From: Siphonodentalium dalli
Taxonomy: Eukaryota; Mollusca; Scaphopoda; Gadilida; Siphonodentaliidae
Direction: 5' to 3'
NCBI GenBank assembly: GCA_032622095.1
Contig: CP136061.1
Span: 216,970,373-217,034,372, forward strand
DNA: 64,000 nucleotides
The notes under the pieces are model-generated. The model was given only the letters and a program-made list of their open reading frames with translations, had not been told where the DNA came from and made no database searches. Within the stretch, counting starts at the first letter, position 1. Every line of letters starts with the position of its first letter. Positions 24,050 through 35,773 of this stretch are shown one piece after another. The position numbers and the translations under genes were made by a program.

Positions 24050-26199
24050 TTGGATTATTATGCACATTTGTCTATACTAATTTAGATCATAACATATAAT
24101 TTAACATCAAAACTCTTGATTATGATTCCCATCATGGCAATAAAATACTACCGACAAGAAATGGGTTAAACATCTGCCAATCGTGATCGGCCACTCGTAT
24201 ATAGTGATAGACCAATATGAAGGAAATAGTCAATCCCTTTGCAATGGGTTTCATGTTTATGAACGTCACAAAAGTCCCCTAAAATCAGAGTTGAGCTTTC
24301 TGAGATATCTTGATTTTTCGGAGTGGTTCAAATTCTGAAGCATTTCCATCAGGCCATATGCGAATGCAGTCATGTGTAGATCAATTAATTCCAAATTCAT
24401 AATACATTGAGGTATATACAAACAATGCTTAGTCGTGAACCATATAAGTAGAATGTACGTCTCAAAATGGCCACCAAAATTTAATAGCTAATCGCATAAG
24501 AGTGACAACAGCTCGAAATATGTGAGGGAGAATTATTTCAGAGTATAAGAGAAACATTTAATCGTGGATGTACGAATTCTCTCTAAAATATCTTGCGAGA
24601 TATACAGCGAAAAGCAAGGTCTCATACAATGGTTAGAAACGGAAGAATAAGGCAATTTTTTCTGAATTATTTAACTTGGCCCGACTAAACAGAACCTGAA
24701 CGTATATTACTTGTATATTACTCATACGTATTTTACCTACTAGGTAGTTATCCAGTATGTTGCTTTCATCTTGGCTTGGCTTGTTTGTGGCTATTTATGA
24801 CCGCGATTGTATTATTCTGATCGTGTCACTATATTCGTTCTCGTACTCACATTTCACATAAACTGGAATAACTGCGTAATTCATATGACTAGATTAGACA
24901 AAATAGAACAGCAAAATACGACCAGATCATTGATAACCAGTTTTGGGGGGTAGGGTTATGTTTTTAGAAGTTTTGACCACTTATGATACGCATACTTGCT
25001 AATTCCTATTATAGCGATGGAGTGGTGTCTGTGCAGTTTTTAAAATAGATAGCTCGCGTCTATGTTTTGAGAAGCCCGAGAAATCTGACATCGAATACAA
25101 CAGTATGCCCTCAAAATCGTCATTGTTTTGGCTCCGTGTTTTATTTCATATCCATATCTGCAAAATTTATTTGAAGTTTCCCTTTGAATGGGTGTCTTTT
25201 GTTCAAGAACTGTGTATCGAACAATATTGAGTGCCTTTTGTATAATTATGTTTCATGATTGTGAAAAATATTTTTTTTTTTTATTATATGGAAAAAATAA
25301 TGTAACTCAAAAAGCTCAACTTGGATTTTAGGGGACTTTTCGTGACTCGTCCGCGATGTTATGGTCTAAATAATATTTTTAAAATCAGCTTTCCCTGATT
25401 TATTTCCTTACTTTTCCACTTTCATGTCTGATGTGCCTGGAGTATTATAGCTTAGCTATACCCACATTCTAAACTGAGCATATTCCATGCTTGGCACTGC
25501 ACTTGTTTTTCCTGTTTTCCGAATTGTGACAAAAACAACACAATTCAATAGTTATTAAAGCCATTATTATTACATTCATCGCCTAGATTAATGAGTTAGC
25601 TTACCTCATATTAAAGTGGCCTGTATATTTCAAATGTTCTCTGATAGTCTGTGGAAGTTTAACATTTCAAATGATTTGAAATTTTGTTTATATATTTATT
25701 GTAGAAATAGGACTAGAGTCTAGTTCAATAATTAATATTTTATATCTATTTATATATATTCTACAGATAATTTCTATATATTCTTATGTTTGTTGTCTAA
25801 TGTTTAATATACATATGTAGAGTTTTGTATTGATAAATGTTTTGTTGAAAAATAAAATAATTTCAATTCATCTTAATTTTTTGACTTTTTTTCATATTGC
25901 AATTTGGTGGTCTACAGGAAGAATAAGATTGATACTTCATGAACATAATTAAATAGTTAAAAATTAGATACCCCTAGGAAATTGTAGAACAAAGAATTGG
26001 AACCACCTTTATGTTTTAAATTTATGTTCCACAAAATTTTATATTGAAGACAGGTCTATTTTGTTGCACATATTATTTTGAATGAATTCTCATAGGATCT
26101 AATTACAAGAATGGGATTTACATAATTCTCAACACTAAAGATGCTCTATTCCCAACAATAGCAACAACAAAACATATGGCTTGAAAATAGTTTTGAAGT
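24050..26199. other. Intergenic stretch, nothing supported
   Basis: This is a 2.1-kb AT-rich region with short homopolymers and no recognised gene, RNA or repeat. Confidence 0.5.
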
Positions 26200-26209
26200 C
26201 AAGTTTGCA

Positions 26210-26590
26210 TTATTATTGCCAAAAGCACAGGAGAAACATGGTGGAGCTATAGTCATTACGTCTGTCCGTCTGTCTGTCAACTTTTTAAAAAACATCTTCT
26301 CCTCTGAAACTATCATACCGAATTGGTTCATATTTGGTGTGGATGTTCCCTAGGTGACTCTCATTCAGATTTGTTCAAATGAGGTCACCAAGTCAAATAG
26401 TTTTGATGTCAGGACCATAACTATTTTTCCACATAGTAATTCTTAAAACGACTTCTTTTCTGAAGTTGTCGGGCCGAATGGGTTCATATTTGGTATGAGG
26501 GTACCTTGGGTGACTGGTTCAGATTTGTTCAAATGAGGTCACTGGGTCAAATGTGGGTGGGGCTATGGACATAAATCTGAATTTTTGAAT
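26210..26590 (+). repeat. GTCY microsatellite and two core repeats
   Basis: GTCTGTCCGTCTGTCTGTC (~26259) is followed by two ~180-bp units containing GGTTCATATTTGGT and CAGATTTGTTCAAATGAGGT. The same core recurs at 29475-30010 and, inverted, at 58785-59060, so this is a dispersed pearl-like family. Confidence 0.7.
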
Positions 26591-26624
26591 TTTTTTTTGA
26601 ATTTAACTTATTGCTCAATTTAAC

Positions 26625-26720
26625 CAAAAAAAATATATATATATATATATATATATTTTATTTTTAATAAATAATTTTGTTTTTATTAAATAAATTATTT
26701 TATTTAAAAAAAAAAACTCA
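26625..26720. repeat. (TA)n / AT-rich microsatellite
   Basis: A long alternating TA run passes into T- and A-rich low-complexity sequence with TTTATT/AATAAA mirror motifs. Confidence 0.9.
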
Positions 26721-27011
26721 TTAAAATTTTGAAGAACCTATGACATTACATCTTTGGGAGGGGAGGGGAGGTACCTCTAGTCACTCCACTATATTTGGTT
26801 GAAATCAGGGGTTTGGGAGAAATCAGGAACAGACAGATGTACAGAAATGTTCAGTAAATGACTTTAAATCCTTGTATTCTCTACTACAGCAAGCCACCCA
26901 TGTGCTCTGATGGACACATATTTATACAACTGGCAGATGGGTAGATAACATCTGCTGTGCCATAGTGCTTTCTATGGAGCCCGGGAGGTGACATGGTAAA
27001 TATATTTTATA

Positions 27012-27222
27012 ATCCGTGCGCACGGATTAATAATCCGTGCGCACGAAATAGTAATCCGTGCGCACGAAATAGTAATCCGTGCGCACGAATTAATAAACCG
27101 TGCGCACGAATTACTAATCCGTGCGCACGAATTACTAATTCGTGCGCACGAATTAATAAACCGTGCGCACGAATTAATAAACCGTGCGCACGAATTAATA
27201 ATCCGTGCGCACGATTTAACAT
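27012..27222. repeat. Array of ten 21-bp palindromic repeats
   Basis: Each unit is a variant of TAATCCGTGCGCACGAATTA. Some are fully palindromic, and the period is exactly 21 bp. The invariant core is CGTGCGCACG. Confidence 0.95.
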
Positions 27223-28200
27223 ATATAAATACTGTCCTATCGGTAATTCAGTCAAAATGGCCTCACGCCTGCGGACTCCTTTACAACGCAGTTGCGACAA
27301 CAAACTATACATGAAAGTATGTTTGATACGTGGATGCTTCCCTGGGGGTATGCGACCGTATGCCAGTAGGGCTTACTTTGTTACAAATTATATTAGGCTG
27401 TGGTGTCCACGTGGGCTCACGATTGGAGTATTTGCCCATATGGACCGTGGTGACTAGTTAGTGTGCCCCCGCTCGTGTGTAAGCGAGTTCCGGACTGCAC
27501 ATTCATGTACATGTATACATATATAAACCGGGATGCTATGTGATGCTCACGGATAGTATGCCAGTATATTTCACTCTAAAGTATACATGCATATAATGGA
27601 TCGTTGCGCAGTGACGACTGCACAATACCGATATGATATCAGGAATGGCCTAAATGGAGTGTAAGATGTATTATACCCTCTTCAGCAAGACTAAATACTG
27701 AAGACATGCATCAGTATTTATTTTTGTGGAAGATGGAATGAGGGTCAATTGGGGAAGGGGGGGGGGGGGGGGGGTAAAGTGCCTTTCATGTGCTGAATTG
27801 AATATAATAGACCTATATGTAAGCCAGTTCCGGACTGAACAGTTTTTACATGTACGGGCATATAGATGTGACCCGCGGTGCCTTATGGTCACGGGGAGTA
27901 TGAGTATCCCATTTTCCTTAACTCTATAATATAGATACTCATATGGATCGTTGTGCAATGATTATTCCACCGTGCAACATGGCAGGTATGGCATTGAAAC
28001 AACAGCTTTTGGTCCACCCCACCTGTTATCCACACCCATATATTTACCACAAACATGACATGTTAGGAGCTCGCCAGGTAAAACTCATCATAGGGCGACG
28101 ACGGGTTATTAGTCAACAATGCATGGTATTATGTTCAGTTCAACATATAACGAAGACACTTTATCCCCATTGACATTCTTTGGGAAATGCAAGGTGGATT

Positions 28201-28310
28201 GTTAATCCGTGCGCACGGATTACTATTTCGTGCGCACGGATTATTAATTCGTGCGCACGGTTTATTAATTCGTGCGCACGAATTATTAATCCGTGCGCAC
28301 GGATTATAAA
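28201..28310. repeat. Array of five 21-bp palindromic repeats (right end)
   Basis: Five units with the same CGTGCGCACG core and 21-bp period mirror the left array, but with half the copies. Confidence 0.95.
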
Positions 28311-28489
28311 ATATATTTACCATGTCACCTCCCGGGCTCCATAGCTTTCCATCCCCAGAGAGTGTAATTCATGTCATTTGTAATTTAACTGAGATTAATG
28401 GTGTTATCAATGAAGCACCCTTGTTGTTTACATTATCACTCAGTGGTCATTAAAATCAGATTAATTTCATTTTCTCCAAGTTTGAATTA

Positions 28490-29460
28490 AGAGTGTCTGG
28501 CATTTGTAGAATGAGGTTCCCAGAGGGTGAATTCAGGGGGTTGCTCCACACAGCAGGCTAGCATAACCAAATACACCCTCTGAGAACCTTATTCTGCTTA
28601 GGCCTCATCTTCTGGGAAGTATCTAGAGTCTCAAGATCTCATTCTGCTTAGGCCTCATCTTCTGTGAAGCTGTGCAGGATAGCGTCACTAAATTCACCCT
28701 CTGGGGACCTCATTCTGCAAATAACAGACAGACTATTTCAAGGCTTGATTGTATAATACATTGTGTTGCTTGAGGCCAGACATGCACAATGTAGGAACAG
28801 ACATGCTTTTAGTGATGCTATCCCACACAGCGGGCTAGCATCACCAAATTCACCATCTGGAGACCTCATTCTGCTTAGGCCTCATCTTCTGGGAAGTATC
28901 TATAGTATCAAATTTACATTGTTGTTAGTTAAATTTCCCTTCTAGGAAGTTTCTATATCCCCTAATTTGCAGAAGATAAAATTCATAATTTAAGGGCCCA
29001 ATGGGTGAACATCACCAACTTCAACTGGGGAAATTCAATTTTATTCTAGATCTTCCATAGCAGTTGAGGGCCTTATCAGAATGAGGTCCCCAGAGGGTGA
29101 ATTTAGCGTCACTAAATTCACTCTCTGGGGACCTCATTCTGCAAATGACAGACACACTATCACACTATTTCAAGGCTTGATTGTATAATACATTGTGTTG
29201 CTTGAGGCCAGGCATGCACAATGTAGAAACAGACACGCTTTTTGTGATGCTATCCCGCACAGCAGGCTAGCATCACCAAATTCACCCTCTGGAGACCTCA
29301 TTCTGCTTAGGCCTCATCTTCTGGGAAGTATCTATAGTATCAAATTTACATTGTTGTTAGTTAAATTTCCCTTCTAGGAAGTTTCTATATCCCCTAATTT
29401 GCAGAAGATAAAATTCATAAATGAGGTGCCCAATGGGTGAATATCACCAACTTCAACTGG
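28490..29460. repeat. 432-bp tandem duplication with inverted CCCTCTGG blocks
   Basis: 28711-28990 recurs at 29141-29422 with period 432 bp and few differences. Around it, GAATGAGGTYCCCAGAGGGT and its inverse ACCCTCTGGGGACCTCATTC occur repeatedly. The best hairpin is 29080-29138. No coding content. Confidence 0.85.
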
Positions 29461-29474
29461 GGAAGTTAATTCTT

Positions 29475-30010
29475 ATCCTTTGTGAAAATGGGATCACAAA
29501 GTCAAATAAGGCCAGAGCAAGAGACTTAACTATTTCACTACATAGTAATTCTTAAAATATGTTTGCAAGAACTAGTTGGCTTATATAGAATGGAATGTTC
29601 TTCCTTGACTGCAATGCAGATTTTTTTTAATGGGGTCACCTGGTCAAATAGGGGCCAAGCGAGGGACAGTTTCCCTCTTAATATGCTTCCTTCACAAGGA
29701 CCATCAGGTCTATTTTACTGATATTTATGATATGTATGAAGGGTTCTTTGGTGTCTGGGATTCAAATTTATTCAGATGGGGTCACCAGGTTAAATAGGGT
29801 GGGAGAATTACTATAGAGACATATAGTTATGTCCCTGGTCCCACCGTGGGACCAGGGACATAACTATATGTCTCTATAGTAATTCTTAAAATGTCTTCTC
29901 AAGAGAGTTTGGACTATTTAGCTTTAATACATATAGTATGGAGGAATCAGGAGGATCCTTTAGTGACTGAGATTCAGATTTGTTAAAATGAGGTCAACCT
30001 GTCAAGAAAT
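29475..30010 (+). repeat. Pearl-like core repeats carrying a perfect palindrome
   Basis: Three ~180-bp units with AGTAATTCTTAAAAT and GGGGTCACCWGGTYAAATAG match the 26.2-kb family. The third boundary holds the 40-bp-arm palindrome 29804-29886. Confidence 0.7.
29804..29886. repeat. Perfect palindrome, 40-bp arms, 3-nt loop
   Basis: AGAATTACTATAGAGACATA starts the left arm and its exact complement ends the right arm, with CCG between them. I see no mismatch across the 40-bp arms. Confidence 0.95.
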
Positions 30011-32345
30011 GGCAGGCTATGGGGAGTTAACACTTTTGTGTCCAATAAAATCATCGAAATACCAAATTCATTAAAACATCTACCTTGGAACCACCTGACT
30101 GATTGGTCTGACATACATGTATTGTGTTTTGGGTCCATGGATAATTGGGCTTCAAACATGTTTAAATGGTTTTAGAAAAAGGCGCTTGTGAGATTGGAAA
30201 TTTCCAACAATTGAGAAAGTTTGAGGTGTCGGTTGTGAAATTCCAACCTAAGACTTGGGAGTCTGGAGCCCGGTCGGGAGGGGACTTGTTGAGCTGGAGG
30301 AGGGGGGTGATCAGTAGTGTACAGTTGGCAATTTCAAGGTGGATTTTCACCAAGCTACATACTTGAAGTCTCTCTAGCCACATATCCTGTTTAAATCTAC
30401 TTCTTTTAAAGTGATTATGAAAAGTGCTGACTGTTTTGGTCTCCAGAGTCCCAGTCTTATCAGTCTTTGCAGTCTGGTGAGCGACCCCACAGTCATTGAC
30501 TGTCTTGTTAAAATAGATTTTCAATAAATATTTCTCTAAAAATATTAACATTTCTGTCCCAGTTTCTTGAAAATGTTAGGGAAAAAATTATTTACTTTTG
30601 CCACAAGTTCCTATTTATTAGAGGCTGTGTTAATAGATGTCTTATTTAATGTCACCAGTTTAAAATGTCATTAGCCAGGTGTTCAGCAGGAACACTGCAA
30701 CAAATGAAAGAATTTGAGGATGAAAGCAAAATACAAATAATATTATAAAATATAGCAGCTAAAATTTAACTTTGTAAATGGCAGACGTTTTTCTTACTGA
30801 GTCTGTTATTATACTGGTGAATATGGGTGTATTCAGATATCATTTATTCACCTTCATTTCAGTTACACATTTTCCAACATATAGTATTGAAGTTCCATTA
30901 ATGTAATATATGCAAAGGCTCTGAGCACACACACTAAAATTTAAATTCAAGTAGTTGAGATTGATTCAATAATATAAAATTCAAATTTGTATGACTGGAA
31001 CTATGATATTATTACTTGGGGCGCAGGGACTTGCTAAACCCACCCACTCCACACAGCCTTTAAGCACTGTTCTTACATGTATATATATCGGCTATAAGTG
31101 ATGATAGCTTACAAGAGTCTCTTGTATACTACCATTATGTATAGCAGCTCAAATATAGGAGCATGTCGTTAGACCCCACCCCTTCCAGTGAATGGAATTA
31201 GTTGAACAAAGTGTTAATTGTTTATTTTTTGCTCATTTGTACTTGTATGAATCTGTTTTCCCCAAAATAAAAACTTTATCGGCATGAAAACAAATACAAT
31301 TTAAATAATAAGGAGATGTCTGTAATTGACCAATTTTTTTCTCCATATTCTCAAAGCCACATGGCGTTTTGCGCTCCAAAATACAGATAATATTATTTGG
31401 TTTTGACTTTTTCTTGGTATTGAAACAGGTTGATAAATATCTGAACCACCTTTCTATGAGCATGCTGTAACCCTGGTGAAAAATGCAATTGTGAACACGG
31501 TGTTTGGAACCCCCCAAAAAAAGAAGCCATTTGCACAACATGGAACAGAAAAGTGCATTCGGTGTTAATCTATTCCTGATATGGTAGAAATAAAGAACGT
31601 ATGTCTGACTTTTGGAGAAAATTTGAAAATGGCTGTGACTATGGCAAGTGCCATTCAGACCATAATATGAAGCCTATATGTCAATATTTTGTTTTCATTC
31701 CCTCCAAATCTGAATGAGCCATGTCTGTTTAAATTACTCTTTCTTTACTGAATGAAGTATCCTGCTCAGTACTACAATGTAGATTGGAATGGTCTATTGG
31801 AGGGCGTCATCCGGAGGGATGTTGAAGAAATAAGTAAGCAGATGACAGAAACAAACAGATAATAAAAGTGCAGGATGATTCATATTCTTTTGTTTACAGT
31901 AATCACTTGGTAACATTTGAACATAATGTATATCATAAGGGAACTACTGGTCAAAGACAACGGGTTAAGTTTAACAGAGGTTGGCCATTGATGTTGTATT
32001 GAATTTATCTGAGTAGGTGTCGACCCTATAAAGTTTTTGGTTCTTGAATGGTCTTCACCTAGACCTGGTTACGCACTGTATATCCAATACGCAGATGGCG
32101 AGCAGAGAAATGCTATGGAATCCCATTCATTCATATAGGGAAATTCGACAAGAAGTCAGAATGAGTAGGACTTATTAGCTGAACATTCGTTCAGATGAAT
32201 GGGTAGGCTTAAACTAATACATGGGATTAATCATCCAGTTAAATACATGGCACATGTACATGCACCCTAGTGACCCTACAGCCAAATCCATTTAGGGTAA
32301 CGGAAGTAATTTACAGTAATGTTATATAAAAAGTATCCAAACTCT
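30011..32345. other. Intergenic stretch, nothing supported
   Basis: Overlapping open frames at 30162-30551 on both strands (129 and 66 codons) have no recognised domain. The rest is AT-rich and featureless. Confidence 0.45.
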
Positions 32346-32870
32346 TAGATCATTCATGCCATGAATCTCTACTCCAACTACATATTACACCAGTTCCCTG
32401 TCAGACATCAAAAGGTTCACAAAAAACTTGTGAACATTTTGATGTTCTGACAGGGAACTTTATAATATAACATTGAACAAACAAGGTATAGAATATATGT
32501 CTTTGTTAATACTTGTTCCTTAATCTACTTCAAATTAGGGGGTGGTCCCAGCTCAAGATTACATGCTTTTTTTGTGAGCCGATATCGCAATAAACTTTAT
32601 AAACAAGTGAATTAATTACCTGGGATAAATTCCCAAAATTGTAAGCAAAGCAAAACCAAATCGCTCACAAATAATTAAGATACTTAAATCATGCAATTTC
32701 GAATTACATTATTAAGGAACAGGTAATAACTAAGAAATATATTACCTGCACTGCCTTTTCAATGTTATAAACTTCCCTGTCACAACATCAAAACGTTTCC
32801 AGGTTGTGTACTAGTGGAGTATGATCTCTATATGGGCGTAGCTAAAGTAGAGATTCATGGCATGATCTAC
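32346..32870. mobile_element. Foldback element with ~170-bp diverged arms
   Basis: CATGCCATGAATCTCTACT near 32357 is inverted at ~32846-32864. TGACAGGGAA, then TTTATAA, then TTCCTTAAT occur in the same order on both arms. The left arm has an additional hairpin 32392-32459 (AGTTCCCTGTCAGA...mirrored). No target duplication recognised. Confidence 0.7.
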
Positions 32871-34068
32871 CGAATTCTCAGATTTTCATGATTACTGGCA
32901 ATAATCTTACATTATGTGTCGGCTACACAAATGATTTACATTCCATTTCCATGGAATAGTAAATATATAACCTATTCTGTCGAAGTAGATTGAACCACAG
33001 GTCCCCTATTAAGTACTATCAATATAAGACGTACTCTCCTGACGTATAGTACTTTAGGTATTGAGATGGCCATCTTGGTGTGCTTTTGTGTCGATCAGAA
33101 GCTTATGTATATTGCCCCTGGGTCTATATACTATTCACTGATATTTGGATTTCAGATCCTATAATAGATTATTCGTCAATTATGATCACGCCACATATGT
33201 GGTATATTCATTCACAAGTATTTTAGAGATGAGAAACTATATGCTTTAATATTCAACAAGGAACTCTAATATAGTGTCCTCTAAATATGGGCCCTGTATA
33301 TGAATAAGGAAACCTGAGAGGCTCCAAGAATATATATAAACTCAACCATAATTATTTATTATTGCTTGATTCGATTGTGGTAGATGATGCTGTCGCTCAG
33401 ATTTCCACGCACACACCCTGTGCGGCAACAACAAAGAGCTCGTGTTCAGTATATACGATATTGAAATTGCGATATATTGTAACCAACGTTCGAAACGCAA
33501 GTAAAAGCACAAGTAATGCAAAATTCCAGTCAATATATACTCACAAATATAAGCCCATTATATATGAAATAAAACAATGAGATTATGAGGATCGAAAGGC
33601 CTGCTAACAAATATTTCGGTTTCCCATACCAAATAATGGAAACCACGAAATCGTTATTTACAGGTATCGCAATTAACGTATGTCCCCAATAAGTTGCAAC
33701 GACCGTTAATGAGGGAATCACTCCCCTATTTTCAGGCCAATTTCAAGATGTACGCGGAATTCATATACCGGTATAGTAATACCCCTCTGTTAAGTGGTAC
33801 TTGTGAAAATTGTGATATTAGTATGAGATAACTATCGAACAGTATTCTATACTACATGTATATAGTTTCTTAACTGCATGGTACGTATAGTATTCGCAGT
33901 TCTATTCTATCTTGTATTCAAGATCCAGGGGTAATTAAGGGATGACACCCACTCATTAATTATTACTGATTCATGTGAATGATCATCAGCGTATTCGACC
34001 ATATTTTCTCACCCTTCCTGAACATCGTTGCCAAAATTGAATAGCGGGCCCTTGAATTCATACATGGG
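32871..34068. other. Intergenic stretch, nothing supported
   Basis: No coding exon with recognisable domain. I looked on the minus strand for a further chitin-binding exon and saw none. Confidence 0.4.
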
Positions 34069-34424
34069 CATATGGGGCGCCATCCCTGCAAATATTCGTT
34101 TTCGGAGATATCTCCTTGGGTCCAAGCAGATATCTGCTCGCACATATGGAGATATCTCCTCGGTTTCAAGGAGATATCTGCTTGGAATATGGAGATCTCG
34201 TAGTTGCGAGGAGATATCTCCTTGGATCCAAGGAGATATCTCCATAATCCAAGCAGATATCTCCTTGGATCCAAGGAGATATCTCCATAATGGACCATAG
34301 TCCAAGCAGATATCTGCTAGAATTGCAATTCCAAGGAGATATCTCCACGAAAAGGAGGAGATATCTCCGAATTACGAGGAGATATCTCCGAAAACGAATA
34401 TTTGCAGGGATGGCGCCCCATATG
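34069..34424. mobile_element. TIR element filled with GGAGATATCTCC palindromes
   Basis: CATATGGGGCGCCATCCCTG opens a ~44-bp perfect terminal inverted repeat, closed at 34381-34424. Between the ends are 12 copies of a 12-bp palindrome (GGAGATATCTCC or GCAGATATCTGC variants) and one shortened copy, mostly at 21-22 bp spacing. The linkers are often palindromic as well (TTGGATCCAA). A TA dinucleotide inside the CATATG ends could be a mariner-type target, but this is uncertain. No coding capacity. Confidence 0.85.
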
Positions 34425-34734
34425 GGCAAGCACCCTCGCCCCCCGTTTATAGACATACAGTCTACCCACTTATCGCAAGGGGTAACTTTATATACGTCCC
34501 TTTGGGGTTCCTGTATTTAGAAAGTTAAAATTACACTAAAGTCTACTTATCTCATTGAGGGGAAAGTGCCAGCTTATTCGTAGACGTACGCATATTTCTA
34601 GAAACTGCATGTTTTATATCGATTTGATTTATTTACTAGTATGATATTCCCATTCGTTTTAATACGAGACACCGTTTATAAGCCGTGATTTCATATGCTA
34701 TGTTTTTCTTTCAGGTGCTACTGCGTTGCATCTT
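34425..34734. other. Unassigned stretch
   Basis: No feature supported. Confidence 0.5.
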
Positions 34735-35130
34735 CATTCGCTAAACTGGTCGGTTTACCGGCATGTTCCGGGTGTCGCGACGAAACCGCCGAAACCGCCA
34801 AAATGAAACGAAATCTCGTTTGATTATTTCGCTTTCCGCGGTTCCCTCGCCACGAAATCTCGTTTGATTATTTCGCTTTCGGCGCTTTCATCGAGGCGAG
34901 AAAATCAAAAGACAGAACCGCCGAAAGCGAAATAATGAAACGAGATTTCGTTTGATTTTGTCGCTTTCGGCGGTTTCGGCGGTTCCCTCGCGTGGTGATC
35001 TGTGTGTGCAACAGGTGTTTTGTCGCTTTCGGCGGTTCCCGCGGTTCCCTCGCGTGGTGATCTGTGTGCGCAGCCAGATGTTTTGTCGCTTTCGGCGGTT
35101 TCCGCGACTGGCGGATTTCATATTCCCCGC
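34735..35130. repeat. GC-rich TTTCGGCGGTT repeats with inverted copies
   Basis: TTATTTCGCTTTCGGCG-type units occur on both strands (for example ~34835 and, inverted, ~34920). A ~62-bp unit containing CCTCGCGTGGTGATCTGTGT is duplicated at ~34987 and ~35048. The GC content is much higher than the surroundings. Confidence 0.8.
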
Positions 35131-35319
35131 CCCGTTGCGAGTTGGCCCTAACAGTATTCCATAGTTATCATATATCGATTTTTGAAGTGTGTTAATTTCT
35201 CGAGATGCGGCCAAGAAAACACGTGGTCAAACGGACAAATTGCGGATGAATATGGATAACTCTAAAATCAAGTGGTAATATGGTAAAATTTCGTGATACT
35301 TTAGTGATAATACCTTTAA

Positions 35320-35710
35320 CCCTTTACCCAACAGAACGGCCCTGTGCCAATGCATTCTCTTATATATGCGAGTCGACCATAGGTCGCCTCGCATATATAA
35401 GAGAATGCATTGGCTTAACACATTAAAAATTATAAAATTGTTAAAGAATGTAAGAAAAAATGGTAAAAAGTGTTAAAATTTTTTTTTTTTTAGGCCAATG
35501 CATTCTCTTATATATGCGAGGCGACCTATGGTCGACTCGCATATATAAGAGAATGCATTGGCACAGGGCTAACTGTAACTATCACAATGTGGTCAAGGAG
35601 CCGGTTCCAATGCTATCCATATGTGTATGGTTTTATTGAGACAGACCGAAGATATTTTAGGCTGTTGAAGCTTTATTTGGCCGGTTTTGGCCGGTTTGTT
35701 GGGTAAAGGG
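35320..35710. mobile_element. piggyBac-type MITE with two mirror-image hairpins
   Basis: The termini CCCTTTACCCAACA and TGTTGGGTAAAGGG abut TTAA on both sides (35316-35319 and 35711-35714). Inside, the ~70-bp palindromes at 35344-35413 and 35493-35563 are exact reverse complements of each other, and their flanks (GCCCTGTGCCAATG) are also mirrored. 391 bp, non-coding. Confidence 0.92.
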
Positions 35711-35773
35711 TTAATTAGAACACAGGCGCGGCGACAAGATAAGATATTTCGCGGCATTATAATGTTCACTTAC

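Larger units (their letters stand above)
26973..28343. mobile_element. TIR element with 21-bp palindromic-unit arrays at both ends
   Basis: The ends begin TATGGAGCCCGGGAGGTGAC and finish with the reverse complement. GCTTTC flanks both sides (26967-26972 and 28344-28349), a 6-bp target duplication. Inside the left end are ten units, and inside the right end five units, of a 21-bp repeat centred on CGTGCGCACG. The middle contains a ~340-bp direct duplication (GAGTTCCGGACTG at ~27485 and ~27822) and a G-run at ~27760. No transposase; the superfamily is unknown. Confidence 0.85.

Noticed and set aside
26993-27457. 154-codon frame with repeating Pro-Cys-Ala-Arg motif
   Set aside because: The period of 7 residues is simply the 21-bp palindromic DNA repeat. 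The reverse strand gives an equally regular frame, and the region is the terminus of a transposon.
27012-28310. CRISPR-like array of palindromic repeats
   Set aside because: There are no unique spacers of CRISPR length, the unit is contiguous at 21 bp, the arrays lie inverted at both ends of a TIR element, and the sequence is eukaryotic.
30162-30551. 129-codon minus-strand frame
   Set aside because: No domain, no ATG-supported conserved start, and an overlapping open frame on the other strand; probably chance.
35313-35330. Interstitial telomere-like TTAACCC
   Set aside because: It occurs once at each end as TTAA plus CCCTTT, which is the piggyBac-type border, not a repeat array.
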